DNA of 24,369 bases. Source: JANRIC01 sp033765345 (GTDB taxonomy: Bacteria; Bacteroidota; Bacteroidia; Cytophagales; Microscillaceae). Location of the stretch: positions 1 through 24,369 of the forward strand of contig JANRIC010000079.1 in the NCBI GenBank assembly GCA_033765345.1, read 5' to 3'. The notes under the pieces are model-generated. The model had not been told where the DNA came from. It saw only the letters and a list, made by a program, of their open reading frames with translations, and did not search any database. A program made the translations under genes and the position numbers. Positions 17,410 to 24,369 of the stretch are shown here, one piece after another (the first letter of the stretch is position 1; each line of letters begins with the position of its first letter).

Positions 17410-18648
17410 TTATTCGCTTTCCCAAATCTCAATATCTTTTTCATTTTCAATGATCATAGAAGGAACACCATTATAATCCGATACCTTACCTTTTATGCAG
17501 ATGGTTTTACCCTTCAAATACTCTTCGGGTGCATAACTGAAATTAGCGGTTTTATCCTTGAAAATACTCACTGTAAAAATCTGATTCGGAAAACTTTTAT
17601 CCAGATTCAAAAAAATATTTCCTTTGCCTGAAAGCTTGGTACTCACCACCTTACCACATACTTTGATGACCTCTCCACTATCTGCATAGATTTTGGCTTG
17701 TACAGTATTAAAGTGATTGCGAGGCAAACCAGCAACTGGTAATGGATCCACATCTTGTTGCTCTCTAGGCCCTAACCATTCGTATACCTGAAATGAAGCC
17801 TCAACCTGCTCCGGATAATTTCCGAAAAAATCAATGCCCGTGAGTTGTTCTATGCTGTCTACACTACAAGCATAAGAGGTCAAGGGATATGTACAATTTT
17901 GATTCGGCATCACAAAACCAATCGCTCGGCGATTAGCTGGATCTAGCACCACCTTATAAAATAATTTAGGAATACTTACTTGATTGACACTACGGCTGAT
18001 TCTGGGTAGGTTTTCTTCAAGAATGCCTCCTGTGACCACAAACACTGCCTGATTTTTTCTGATAGCGTATTCTCGCAGGGCGTCCTCCAGCTCAGACCAT
18101 CGTCCGCGGTTGAGTTCGGGCACTTGTGGAGACATATTGGAATAGTAATATGATTCTGAAAGAGCTTTCTGGCTCCAACGAAAGTCAGCACTAGGAGCCA
18201 AATGCCCCCGATCATATCCAAAACCGTCATAGAGATAAGAACTATCCTTTTGTAGAGTTCTTAAGAAATAATCTGCCTCGACCGCAGAGCCGCTTTTGAC
18301 AAGCGGATCAGGGCGAAAATCATTACTTCGACTGATATTACCTGTTTTTACATCCGGCAGTATCATGTGAGCTACCCAAATTGCCTGCTCGTGATCTTCA
18401 GAATAACGAAGGGTTATGGCAGCGTGTCGGATCAGTTCGCCCGGCATACTACATTTTGGTAAGCCCAAATTTTGCATATCTTCGTGTATCTTTAATAGTT
18501 TAAGACTTTCCAGTTCGGCATTTAGCTTTTCTTCTTCGGCCTTTAAAACTTCAAGCTTTTGCTCAGCGAGCTGGATTTGTTGCTCCAGTGAACCCTGAGC
18601 ATTGAGCAAATAAGGAAGGCATATCCATAGCACCAATAAAATTCGCAT
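17410..18648 (-). CDS. Exported DNA/RNA non-specific endonuclease with C-terminal OB-fold-like domain
   Basis: 412 residues. A signal peptide (about 1-17, ending LLNA) is followed by a coiled coil (about 20-55, rich in Glu, Lys and Leu). The nuclease domain of the Serratia NucA type has the catalytic DRGH motif at 146-149 (H149) and the metal-binding Asn in PELNRGRW (N180). The last ~100 residues (VIKVCGKVVSTKLSGKGNIFLNLD ... KGKTICIKGKVSDYNG) look like an OB-fold nucleic-acid-binding domain. It probably degrades extracellular or periplasmic nucleic acid for nutrition or DNA clearance. It lies 102 bases downstream of the cytochrome gene on the same strand and could be co-transcribed. Nothing links it to the sugar operon it faces. 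Confidence 0.9.
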   Translation of the reverse strand: MRILLVLWICLPYLLNAQGSLEQQIQLAEQKLEVLKAEEEKLNAELESLKLLKIHEDMQNLGLPKCSMPGELIRHAAITLRYSEDHEQAIWVAHMILPDVKTGNISRSNDFRPDPLVKSGSAVEADYFLRTLQKDSSYLYDGFGYDRGHLAPSADFRWSQKALSESYYYSNMSPQVPELNRGRWSELEDALREYAIRKNQAVFVVTGGILEENLPRISRSVNQVSIPKLFYKVVLDPANRRAIGFVMPNQNCTYPLTSYACSVDSIEQLTGIDFFGNYPEQVEASFQVYEWLGPREQQDVDPLPVAGLPRNHFNTVQAKIYADSGEVIKVCGKVVSTKLSGKGNIFLNLDKSFPNQIFTVSIFKDKTANFSYAPEEYLKGKTICIKGKVSDYNGVPSMIIENEKDIEIWESE

Positions 18649-18750
18649 AGTTAATAGCTATTAATTGTTGTAATAGGGTTTGGTATTTTTTGCTAACAAA
18701 TATCCACTACCGTGCCAAAATAGCCGATAAAAAAAGTTTATTGAAAACGA

Positions 18751-20562
18751 TTATTGTACAATTTGGGGTTTTTTGGTCAGAGTACCTGAGTTTGAATCTT
18801 TTTGATGATCAAGAATAAAACTGGCAACTTTTTGAATTTCTTCGGGACTGAGGTGCTTTTTCCAAGCCAGCATTCCTTTAGACGAGCCGTTTTGAATCAT
18901 ATTAAATACAGCCTTCATATCGCTGCCGTAGATCCACTCACGATCAAAGAGGTTGGGACCTTGGGCGTGTTCTCCATTGGTAGTGTGACAAACCGTACAG
19001 TTTTTCAAGAACAAGTTTTTTCCCGCCTCAATCTGTTGTTTATCCTTAAGCAATGTTACATTATCGGCATTGATTGCAGCTTGGGCAAGTTGTCCTTGAG
19101 CTGATTTTTCTTTTTTAGCTTGAGCGAGTATTTTATCTTCTTTGGATAATTTTTTAGGCTTAAACAACGAAATTGTACCTTTATTTTTAATTTCAGTGAC
19201 ATAAAGAAAGCCTGTTTTTACGTCTTCTACCAAATCTAAGGGGTGATCCAGATTCCCTACGCCAAGAGGTTCGCCGTCATAAGCTTTTTTAACCTTATAG
19301 TTGCTTTCAGCGTCTCCCAAATTAAGGATCATCAAGTCAAAATATAGGTTAAAACGCACTACGATAAGTTTGCCTTGGAGCCTTCCGTCAAAACTATTGC
19401 TTTTGTATTCAATAATCCCATTGGGTGAAGCGTGTGCGCCAAAATCATAGGCAAATTCGTGATAATTTGGGTCGGCTTTGACTTTTTGATATTCAGGATA
19501 CGGCAAATCTCGATGACCTCTGCCAACGATATACTCTCCACGAGTCGGATTAGGATGCCCATAGTATCTCCCTTTTTCTATTCTAAATAAAAAGTCGTGT
19601 TGTGCATCTTGAATATCCTTGATCCCTGGAATATCTTTAGGTCCTTTGTAGTGAATCAATTTGTTGGGGGCTACATACATCTTGCTTTTAGGATCAGAAG
19701 AAGGTGCATCAAATCCTCCCATAGAGCCGTTTACAGGGGCATATAATTGCCCATTGCTGTGCCATACGAGGTCATAAGCATTGCGAACGCCTGTCGCATA
19801 AATCGTCAGCGGTGCTAGGGAATCATAAGGATTATAATTTCCTCCTTCACCCAATGTTTTTACATCCAAAGGTAGTTTTTTGGGTAGTTTTTTGGTATCC
19901 AGTCTGAGAATAGATGCGGTAAGCAGTGTTTCTTCCCTATAATCCCAAGCTTTGTCGTCACTGGCTTTGCCCATACTGGTATTGCTACCCTGGCTGAAAT
20001 AAAGCGCACCGTCGGGTCCGAAATCCAGACTATTGGTTAGGTGATCACGAGCCGAGCGAGGAAGGTTATCCAAAACGTGGGTGTGCTCGATAATTTGATT
20101 ATTTTTAGAACTTAATTTGAGACGTGAGAGGTTGCTATCCCAAGCCGGACCGTTCTTTACATCAAAATGATTAGAATAGCTAATCCAAACAGTCAGGTCT
20201 TTAGCCGTAGCCTGAGGATCGAATTCAAGCCCGATCATCAGTTTTTTATCTTTTCCAAAGGGTTCAAAGATTACATCAGGCTTTAGTATGCCATCTTCAA
20301 GGATGTGATAACGCACTATTCTGCCGTGCAAAGTTCCTGCATACAATTTATGATCGGGACCTATACAAAGTGTGGTGTATTTTTCACTAATTACTTTGGG
20401 CATATCAACCTTAGAAAAAGCAACATCTTCCAGTTGGTCTGGGCTGTTTCTTTTGAAATGGTCATATTGATGATGCTTATAAAATCTAAAAGAAAACCAA
20501 ATACTGGCGCAAATTAAAAGAGCAAAAGTAAATAGAAAAACATTTAATCTTTTCATTGTCAA
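18751..20562 (-). CDS. Membrane-anchored beta-propeller (glucose/sorbosone dehydrogenase-like) fused to cytochrome c
   Basis: 603 residues. A basic start and hydrophobic segment (about 5-25) form a signal anchor, with the rest in the periplasm. Residues ~50-470 resemble soluble PQQ sugar dehydrogenase-type propellers: GLEFDPQ, DHLTNSLDFGPDGALYFSQGS, YATGVRNAYDLVWHSNGQLYAPVNGS and FLYVTEI. A cytochrome c domain follows a Lys/Ala-rich linker, with haem-binding CTVCH at 522-526 and a likely axial Met564 in GMLAWKKHLS. It may oxidise a sugar or alcohol and pass electrons to the respiratory chain through its own haem. PQQ use is not proven, and the substrate is unknown. It is read divergently from the DUF2911 gene. 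Confidence 0.85.
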   Translation of the reverse strand: MTMKRLNVFLFTFALLICASIWFSFRFYKHHQYDHFKRNSPDQLEDVAFSKVDMPKVISEKYTTLCIGPDHKLYAGTLHGRIVRYHILEDGILKPDVIFEPFGKDKKLMIGLEFDPQATAKDLTVWISYSNHFDVKNGPAWDSNLSRLKLSSKNNQIIEHTHVLDNLPRSARDHLTNSLDFGPDGALYFSQGSNTSMGKASDDKAWDYREETLLTASILRLDTKKLPKKLPLDVKTLGEGGNYNPYDSLAPLTIYATGVRNAYDLVWHSNGQLYAPVNGSMGGFDAPSSDPKSKMYVAPNKLIHYKGPKDIPGIKDIQDAQHDFLFRIEKGRYYGHPNPTRGEYIVGRGHRDLPYPEYQKVKADPNYHEFAYDFGAHASPNGIIEYKSNSFDGRLQGKLIVVRFNLYFDLMILNLGDAESNYKVKKAYDGEPLGVGNLDHPLDLVEDVKTGFLYVTEIKNKGTISLFKPKKLSKEDKILAQAKKEKSAQGQLAQAAINADNVTLLKDKQQIEAGKNLFLKNCTVCHTTNGEHAQGPNLFDREWIYGSDMKAVFNMIQNGSSKGMLAWKKHLSPEEIQKVASFILDHQKDSNSGTLTKKPQIVQ

Positions 20563-20988
20563 ACAATTAAATAGTAGGCAAATGACTGGTCTTGGTGTAA
20601 GGTTGAAGCTGTTTATTTATAATTTAATGTTTGATAGTTTTTGCTGTAAAGGACCAGTGATCATAAATTGATGTTTATTGTATTAAAGTACAAAGAGAAA
20701 TAAACCAATTTGAATTTTCGTTCTCAAATATAAATACGTTTTTTCAAAAAGAAAAGTTTTCCATAAAATAATTTTTTTCTTAATTTGGTTTATGTTCCAA
20801 TTTTGGGAATATTTCATATTCTTTTTCAAAGTTAGATTTATTTTTCTAAGAATCAACTGACAAATGTCAAGTCGAATACATTTTAAGCTATTTAATGATC
20901 ACTTTGTACAATCAGATTGTTTGTGACAGGCACTTATTTCTTTTAAAATTTGTACTGCTTGGGATAATTGTACTAAAACAATAAATTT
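20563..20988. other. 426-base divergent intergenic region
   Basis: This AT-rich region lies between two divergently read genes and must hold both promoters. I see a candidate minus-strand promoter at 20725-20755 and a short inverted repeat, ACTGGTC (20585-20591) and GACCAGT (20652-20658), in the presumed leader of the cytochrome gene. There is no convincing ORF and no clear consensus promoter for the DUF2911 gene. Confidence 0.5.
20725..20755 (-). promoter_or_regulatory. Candidate Bacteroidota promoter for the propeller-cytochrome gene
   Basis: On the minus strand TATATTTG (20732-20725) matches the -7 consensus TANNTTTG exactly. Nineteen bases upstream is TTTT in place of TTTG. It would give a leader of about 155 bases. 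Moderate to weak because the -33 element is imperfect. Confidence 0.35.
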
Positions 20989-21543
20989 ATGAAATTTTTA
21001 CTCAAAACTGTTTTTATTTTCGCCCTTGTTCATCAAAGCCTTACAGCACAAACCTTGAGAGGTTTGGACAGCAGCCCAGGAGATATTGCCTATTTTCCGG
21101 ATAATTTTGCCCACGATCGTAAAGATGGAGAGAAAGCCATCTTCAAGATCACATATCATCGCCCTCTGAAAAAAGAAAGAAAAATATTCGGTAGCCTTGT
21201 TCCCTATAATGAAGTCTGGAGAACAGGAGCCAATGAAGCCCCCGAAATAAAACTCTATCAGGATGTGAGTTTTGCAGGAAAACAACTCAAGGCTGGTACT
21301 TACAGCCTCCTCACAATACCTGGCGAAAATGAATGGACCATCATTTTCAACAAAGACCTGGATTATTGGGGTGCTTACAACTACAAATCAGCCAATGATC
21401 TGCTAAGAGTGCAAGCTACTGTGAAAAAATCTGAAAAAACCATAGAGGCTTTCTCTATTCAGACGGCTGACAAGGGGGCAAATGCTGGCGTATTGTATTT
21501 GGGTTGGGACGATACCATCGTGGAACTGCCCTTTTCGTACTAG
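20989..21543 (+). CDS. DUF2911 family exported protein
   Basis: 184 residues with a signal peptide (about 1-20, ending SLTA). The body matches the DUF2911 family of Bacteroidota, with the typical blocks KITYHRPLKKERKIFGSLVPYNEVWRTGANEAPEI, then DVSFAGKQLKAGTYSLLTIP, then NEWTIIFNKDLDYWGAYNYK. Family members are periplasmic or extracellular beta-rich proteins with no assigned function. It is a single-gene unit: divergent from the cytochrome gene, with its own strong terminator 48 bases downstream. Confidence 0.9.
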   Translation: MKFLLKTVFIFALVHQSLTAQTLRGLDSSPGDIAYFPDNFAHDRKDGEKAIFKITYHRPLKKERKIFGSLVPYNEVWRTGANEAPEIKLYQDVSFAGKQLKAGTYSLLTIPGENEWTIIFNKDLDYWGAYNYKSANDLLRVQATVKKSEKTIEAFSIQTADKGANAGVLYLGWDDTIVELPFSY

Positions 21544-21591
21544 ATATCGATTTCAAAGCATAAATTCTGCTTCTTGATAAATCATCCTTTT

Positions 21592-21621
21592 ATAGCTTGT
21601 AAGCCCTACAAGCTATTTTTT
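21592..21621 (+). terminator. Intrinsic terminator after the DUF2911 gene
   Basis: Perfect 10-bp arms ATAGCTTGTA (21592-21601) and TACAAGCTAT (21607-21616) around the loop AGCCC, followed by six T (21616-21621). Confidence 0.88.
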
Positions 21622-21674
21622 GTATAAATACCTTTCACCACCTCAAAAATTTATAAACTTACCGCTTTTGTTTG

Positions 21675-21705
21675 TTTGAAATGATTAGGATGAGATTTAC
21701 CTTTG
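21675..21705 (+). promoter_or_regulatory. Consensus Bacteroidota promoter of the enoyl-CoA hydratase gene
   Basis: TTTG (21675-21678), a 19-base spacer, then TACCTTTG (21698-21705). Both elements and the spacing fit the TTTG / TANNTTTG consensus of the Bacteroidota primary sigma factor. Transcription would start near 21712, giving a leader of about 23 bases. Confidence 0.7.
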
Positions 21706-21734
21706 AGAAAGCTCTATATTAAGTATGCTGTATT

Positions 21735-22532
21735 ATGTCAAAAGAAAGTACCCGATATAAAAATCTTTCCCTGGAACTGGAAGAGGAAATAGCCACCATT
21801 GTTATCCGCCGTGCTTCTAAGCTCAATGCCCTCAACGCTGAAACCGTAGAGGATTTGCGTAAAGCAATGAACGAAGTAAGTCATAATACTGAAATTAAAG
21901 GCGTGATCATCACCGGAGAAGGTACCAAGGCTTTTGTTGCCGGGGCTGATATTGCCGAATTGGCACAACTCGATGAAGTAGGTGCAAAAAGATATTCTCA
22001 AAACGGCCAAGATGTATATGCGATGATTGAGAATTGCTCCAAGCCCGTCATTGCAGCTGTTAATGGATATGCGCTTGGCGGTGGTTGTGAACTGGCACTA
22101 GCCTGCCACATGCGTATTGCGGTAGAAAGTGCCAAGTTTGGACTTCCAGAGGTGAAACTGGGTACTTTGCCAGGCTTTGGAGGTACACAAAGGCTGACCC
22201 AAAGCATCGGTAAAGCCAAAACTTTGGAACTGATTATGACCGGTGATATGCTTTCTGCCCGCGAAGCCTATGACCTGGGGTTGGTCAATCACGTAGTACC
22301 TACCCAAGAAGAAATGATCAATAAAACCCGAGAAATTCTCAAAAAAATAGCCACTTCTGGTCCATTGGCCATTGCAATGGTGATCAAATCCGTCAATTCC
22401 GTATACAGCAGCTACGAGGCCGGTTATCTCAAGGAAGCAACCTATTTTGGCGCATCTGCTGGTACCAAAGACTTCCACGAAGGAATGCGCGCCTTTTTGG
22501 ACAAGAGAAAGCCCAACTTTGAAGGAAAATGA
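21735..22532 (+). CDS. Enoyl-CoA hydratase/isomerase (crotonase family)
   Basis: 265 residues, the standard crotonase length. Oxyanion-hole segments AFVAGADIAEL and GYALGGGCELALACHMRIA are present. Both glutamates of classical hydratases are kept: E119 in GGGCELA and E139 in FGLPEVKLGTLPGFGGTQRL. It should hydrate 2-enoyl-CoA (fatty-acid or short-chain, for example crotonyl-CoA) in the cytoplasm. It has a good promoter just upstream, and its stop overlaps the flippase start in ATGA (22529-22532), so the two are translationally coupled, although their functions are not obviously related. The chain-length preference cannot be read. Confidence 0.93.
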   Translation: MSKESTRYKNLSLELEEEIATIVIRRASKLNALNAETVEDLRKAMNEVSHNTEIKGVIITGEGTKAFVAGADIAELAQLDEVGAKRYSQNGQDVYAMIENCSKPVIAAVNGYALGGGCELALACHMRIAVESAKFGLPEVKLGTLPGFGGTQRLTQSIGKAKTLELIMTGDMLSAREAYDLGLVNHVVPTQEEMINKTREILKKIATSGPLAIAMVIKSVNSVYSSYEAGYLKEATYFGASAGTKDFHEGMRAFLDKRKPNFEGK

Positions 22533-24046
22533 GCCTATTGAAAAAGCTGGCCGGGCAAACGGTGCTTTACGGGTTGAGTACCATTGTGGGGCGTTCGGTG
22601 AATTTTCTACTGGTTTTTATTCATACAGCCGTATTTTTAGACTATGAATTTGGAGGCATGACGGCCTTTTATGCCTACGTAGCTTTTTTTAACATCCTGT
22701 ATACTTACGGGATGGAAACCGCCTTCTTTAGATATGCCAAACCCGAAAATCGCCAAGAAATTTATAACCTCATTCAGAGTTACCTGATTGTCAGCACGGT
22801 TATTTTCTCAGTCATTCTGATTTTTTTCTCTCCGTCGCTTGCGGAATATGTCGGCTACCCCGACCGACAGGAATACGTGGTATGGTTGGTTGCTATCATT
22901 GCTATTGATACGCTGGTAGCGATTCCTTTTGCAAGACTTCGGCTCGAGGAGAAAGCCCGGAGATTTGCCCTGGTCAAAATCATCAATATTTTACTCAATG
23001 TGTTCCTCAATGTTTTTTTTCTGGTATTTTGCCATCAGATCGTGGAAGGGAACTGGCTTCCGGCACTCAAACCAATCGTCAGTACCTTTTATTTCCCCTC
23101 GATGGGAATCGGTTATGTATTTCTGGCGAATCTGATTGCCAATGCGCTGACGTTTGTTCAATTGTACGATTTATTCCTTAAATTCAAATTCAGGTTACAT
23201 TGGGTGCAGTTTCGCCCGATTTTGTGGTATGCCTTCCCTTTGTTAATTATGGGCATTGCTGGTACTGTAAATGCACAGATTGATAAAATTATGCTGGATA
23301 ACTTGTTACCGGATGATTTTTACTCCGGCAAGACTGCCCGGGCTGCTATGGGTATTTATGCCGCTTGTTTTAAGCTGTCAGTTTTTATGAATCTGGTCAT
23401 ACAAGCCTTTCGTTATGCTGCCGAACCTTTTTTCTTCGCTCAATCCAATGACAAACGTGCTCCAGAATTATTTGCCCGAGTGATGCACTATTTTATCCTT
23501 GTGTGTGTGCTGCTGTGGTTAGTGCTTTGTTTTAACCTAGATTTGCTTAAAATCATTTTTTTAAGAAATCCGGTGTATTATGAGGGGATTTTAGTGGTAC
23601 CCATTTTGTTGCTGGCTAATCTGCTGCTTGGGATTTACTACAACCTGACGGTTTGGTTTAAACTCAGTGATCGTACATATTTCGGGACTTATATTTCGCT
23701 GTTGGGTGCTTTGATTACTTTATTGGGCAATTTTATACTGATTCCGGTGCTGGGTTATATGGGGGCAGCCTGGACAATGCTCTTTGCCTATACCGTGATG
23801 GCGTGTGTGTGTTATGCCTACGGGCAGCGATATTTTCCGATTCCCTACCGCCTCAAAGCAGCAGGGCTACATCTGGGGCTTGCGACGGTGCTGGTCTGGG
23901 TCAGCCTACAATGGCGCGAGCAAGGTCTGCTGATCAGTACTTTACTCAATTTGGGGCTTTTGGGGCTTTATGGGGCTTTTCTGGCGTATACAGAAAAAAA
24001 TCAAGTGCTTGCTTTGATCAAAAAATTTAGAACAAAACCTACATAA
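22529..24046 (+). CDS. Polysaccharide/oligosaccharide flippase (MOP superfamily, Wzx-like)
   Basis: 505 residues with about 12-14 membrane segments. The N-terminal half begins with the typical LAGQTVLYGLSTIVGRSVNFLLVFIHT and has basic turns. The rest matches polysaccharide-biosynthesis membrane proteins of Bacteroidota, including AINAQID-like GTVNAQIDKIMLDNLL and YAAEPFFFAQSND. It probably moves lipid-linked sugar across the inner membrane for LPS O-antigen or capsule. The start ATG overlaps the hydratase stop and is preceded by GAAGGA. No glycosyltransferases are in the window. Near the 3' end (23951-23980) three near-identical 10-base units occur in tandem. Confidence 0.9.
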   Translation: MSLLKKLAGQTVLYGLSTIVGRSVNFLLVFIHTAVFLDYEFGGMTAFYAYVAFFNILYTYGMETAFFRYAKPENRQEIYNLIQSYLIVSTVIFSVILIFFSPSLAEYVGYPDRQEYVVWLVAIIAIDTLVAIPFARLRLEEKARRFALVKIINILLNVFLNVFFLVFCHQIVEGNWLPALKPIVSTFYFPSMGIGYVFLANLIANALTFVQLYDLFLKFKFRLHWVQFRPILWYAFPLLIMGIAGTVNAQIDKIMLDNLLPDDFYSGKTARAAMGIYAACFKLSVFMNLVIQAFRYAAEPFFFAQSNDKRAPELFARVMHYFILVCVLLWLVLCFNLDLLKIIFLRNPVYYEGILVVPILLLANLLLGIYYNLTVWFKLSDRTYFGTYISLLGALITLLGNFILIPVLGYMGAAWTMLFAYTVMACVCYAYGQRYFPIPYRLKAAGLHLGLATVLVWVSLQWREQGLLISTLLNLGLLGLYGAFLAYTEKNQVLALIKKFRTKPT

Positions 24047-24214
24047 ATTATTCTATTTTCAGAGGTGTGGACTGCTTATCCAATTTTTCCCCCCCAGCTT
24101 AGTCAAATAAAAAAGATTATTTATTTAGAAATATAGCAATTAATTAGGTTTAGTTCCATTAAAATAATCTCTATAAAAATATTTATCCCAAAATATTGTC
24201 TTTTATAAAAATTT

Positions 24215-24245
24215 TTTGCTATTCTTGTGTATCCAAATAAGTTTG
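24215..24245 (+). promoter_or_regulatory. Consensus Bacteroidota promoter of the last gene
   Basis: TTTG (24215-24218), a 19-base spacer, then TAAGTTTG (24238-24245), an exact fit to TTTG-N19-TANNTTTG. Predicted transcription start is near 24252, about 20-27 bases before the start codon, which supports the following ORF as a real gene. Confidence 0.7.
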
Positions 24246-24278
24246 CCTTTTTGTCCAAAATCATGTAAATTTATGCTT

Positions 24279-24369
24279 ATGAAAGAAGCACAAGATTTTT
24301 CTTTGTTAGACAAACTCAAGCTGAGAAATACCTATCAGGTCATCGCTGAGGAAGGAGGCAAAACAGTCT
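24279..24369 (+). CDS. 5' end of an unrecognised gene (truncated by window edge)
   Basis: ATG at 24279, with an in-frame alternative at 24273, opens a frame that runs off the window. The visible protein begins MKEAQDFSLLDKLKLRNTYQ and continues VIAEEGGKTV. No signal peptide is seen, so it is probably cytoplasmic. I do not recognise the family from 30 residues. A consensus promoter sits immediately upstream, so it is probably transcribed separately from the flippase. Confidence 0.6.
   Translation, partial: MKEAQDFSLLDKLKLRNTYQVIAEEGGKTV

Noticed and set aside
22098..22478. 126-residue ORF on the minus strand
   Set aside because: Antisense to the conserved crotonase domain.
24089..24095. C7 run after the flippase gene
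   Set aside because: It is intergenic, more than 100 bases from the next promoter, so there is no plausible switching effect.

Overview
The window comes from a Bacteroidota genome of moderate-to-low GC, probably a Cytophagales-like lineage (an inference from gene style, not a placement). The signs are an adjacent SusC/SusD pair, lipoproteins with acidic residues after the lipobox cysteine, a CRTAC1-type VCBS lipoprotein, a DUF2911 protein, and promoters that fit the Bacteroidota TTTG-N19-TANNTTTG pattern. No rRNA, tRNA, CRISPR array or insertion sequence was seen.

Bases 1-200 are the 3' end of an unrecognised gene. A 511-base AT-rich gap follows and carries a perfect 14-bp palindrome that fits LacI/GalR-type operators, with a weaker site abutting it. 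Then come susC-like (712-3702) and susD-like (3769-5274) genes, closed by a strong intrinsic terminator, and a very large surface-type VCBS/FG-GAP + ASPIC/UnbV lipoprotein (5395-8757).

A six-gene run on the + strand (9032-17342, gaps of 10-42 bases) looks like one operon: a lipoprotein of the PAP2/vanadium-haloperoxidase superfamily, a sodium:solute symporter with vSGLT-like sugar-site residues, an (alpha/alpha)6 glycoside hydrolase resembling GH100 invertases, a PfkB sugar kinase, beta-phosphoglucomutase and a GH65 disaccharide phosphorylase. Taken with SusCD upstream this reads as a complete uptake and catabolic route for a small alpha-glucoside: outer-membrane import, periplasmic processing, Na+-driven inner-membrane import, then cytoplasmic hydrolysis or phosphorolysis into hexose phosphates. 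There is no secreted polysaccharidase, so the substrate is probably a disaccharide or a modified sugar. The VCBS lipoprotein and the PAP2/haloperoxidase protein have no assigned role in such a pathway and are the most interesting part.

A bidirectional-looking hairpin separates this operon from two minus-strand genes: an exported DNA/RNA non-specific endonuclease fused to an OB-fold-like domain, and a membrane-anchored beta-propeller dehydrogenase-like protein fused to cytochrome c. Divergent from these is a DUF2911 protein with its own terminator. Then a good consensus promoter drives a crotonase-family enoyl-CoA hydratase that overlaps a polysaccharide flippase by 4 bases. The window ends in the first codons of another gene, preceded by a near-perfect consensus promoter.
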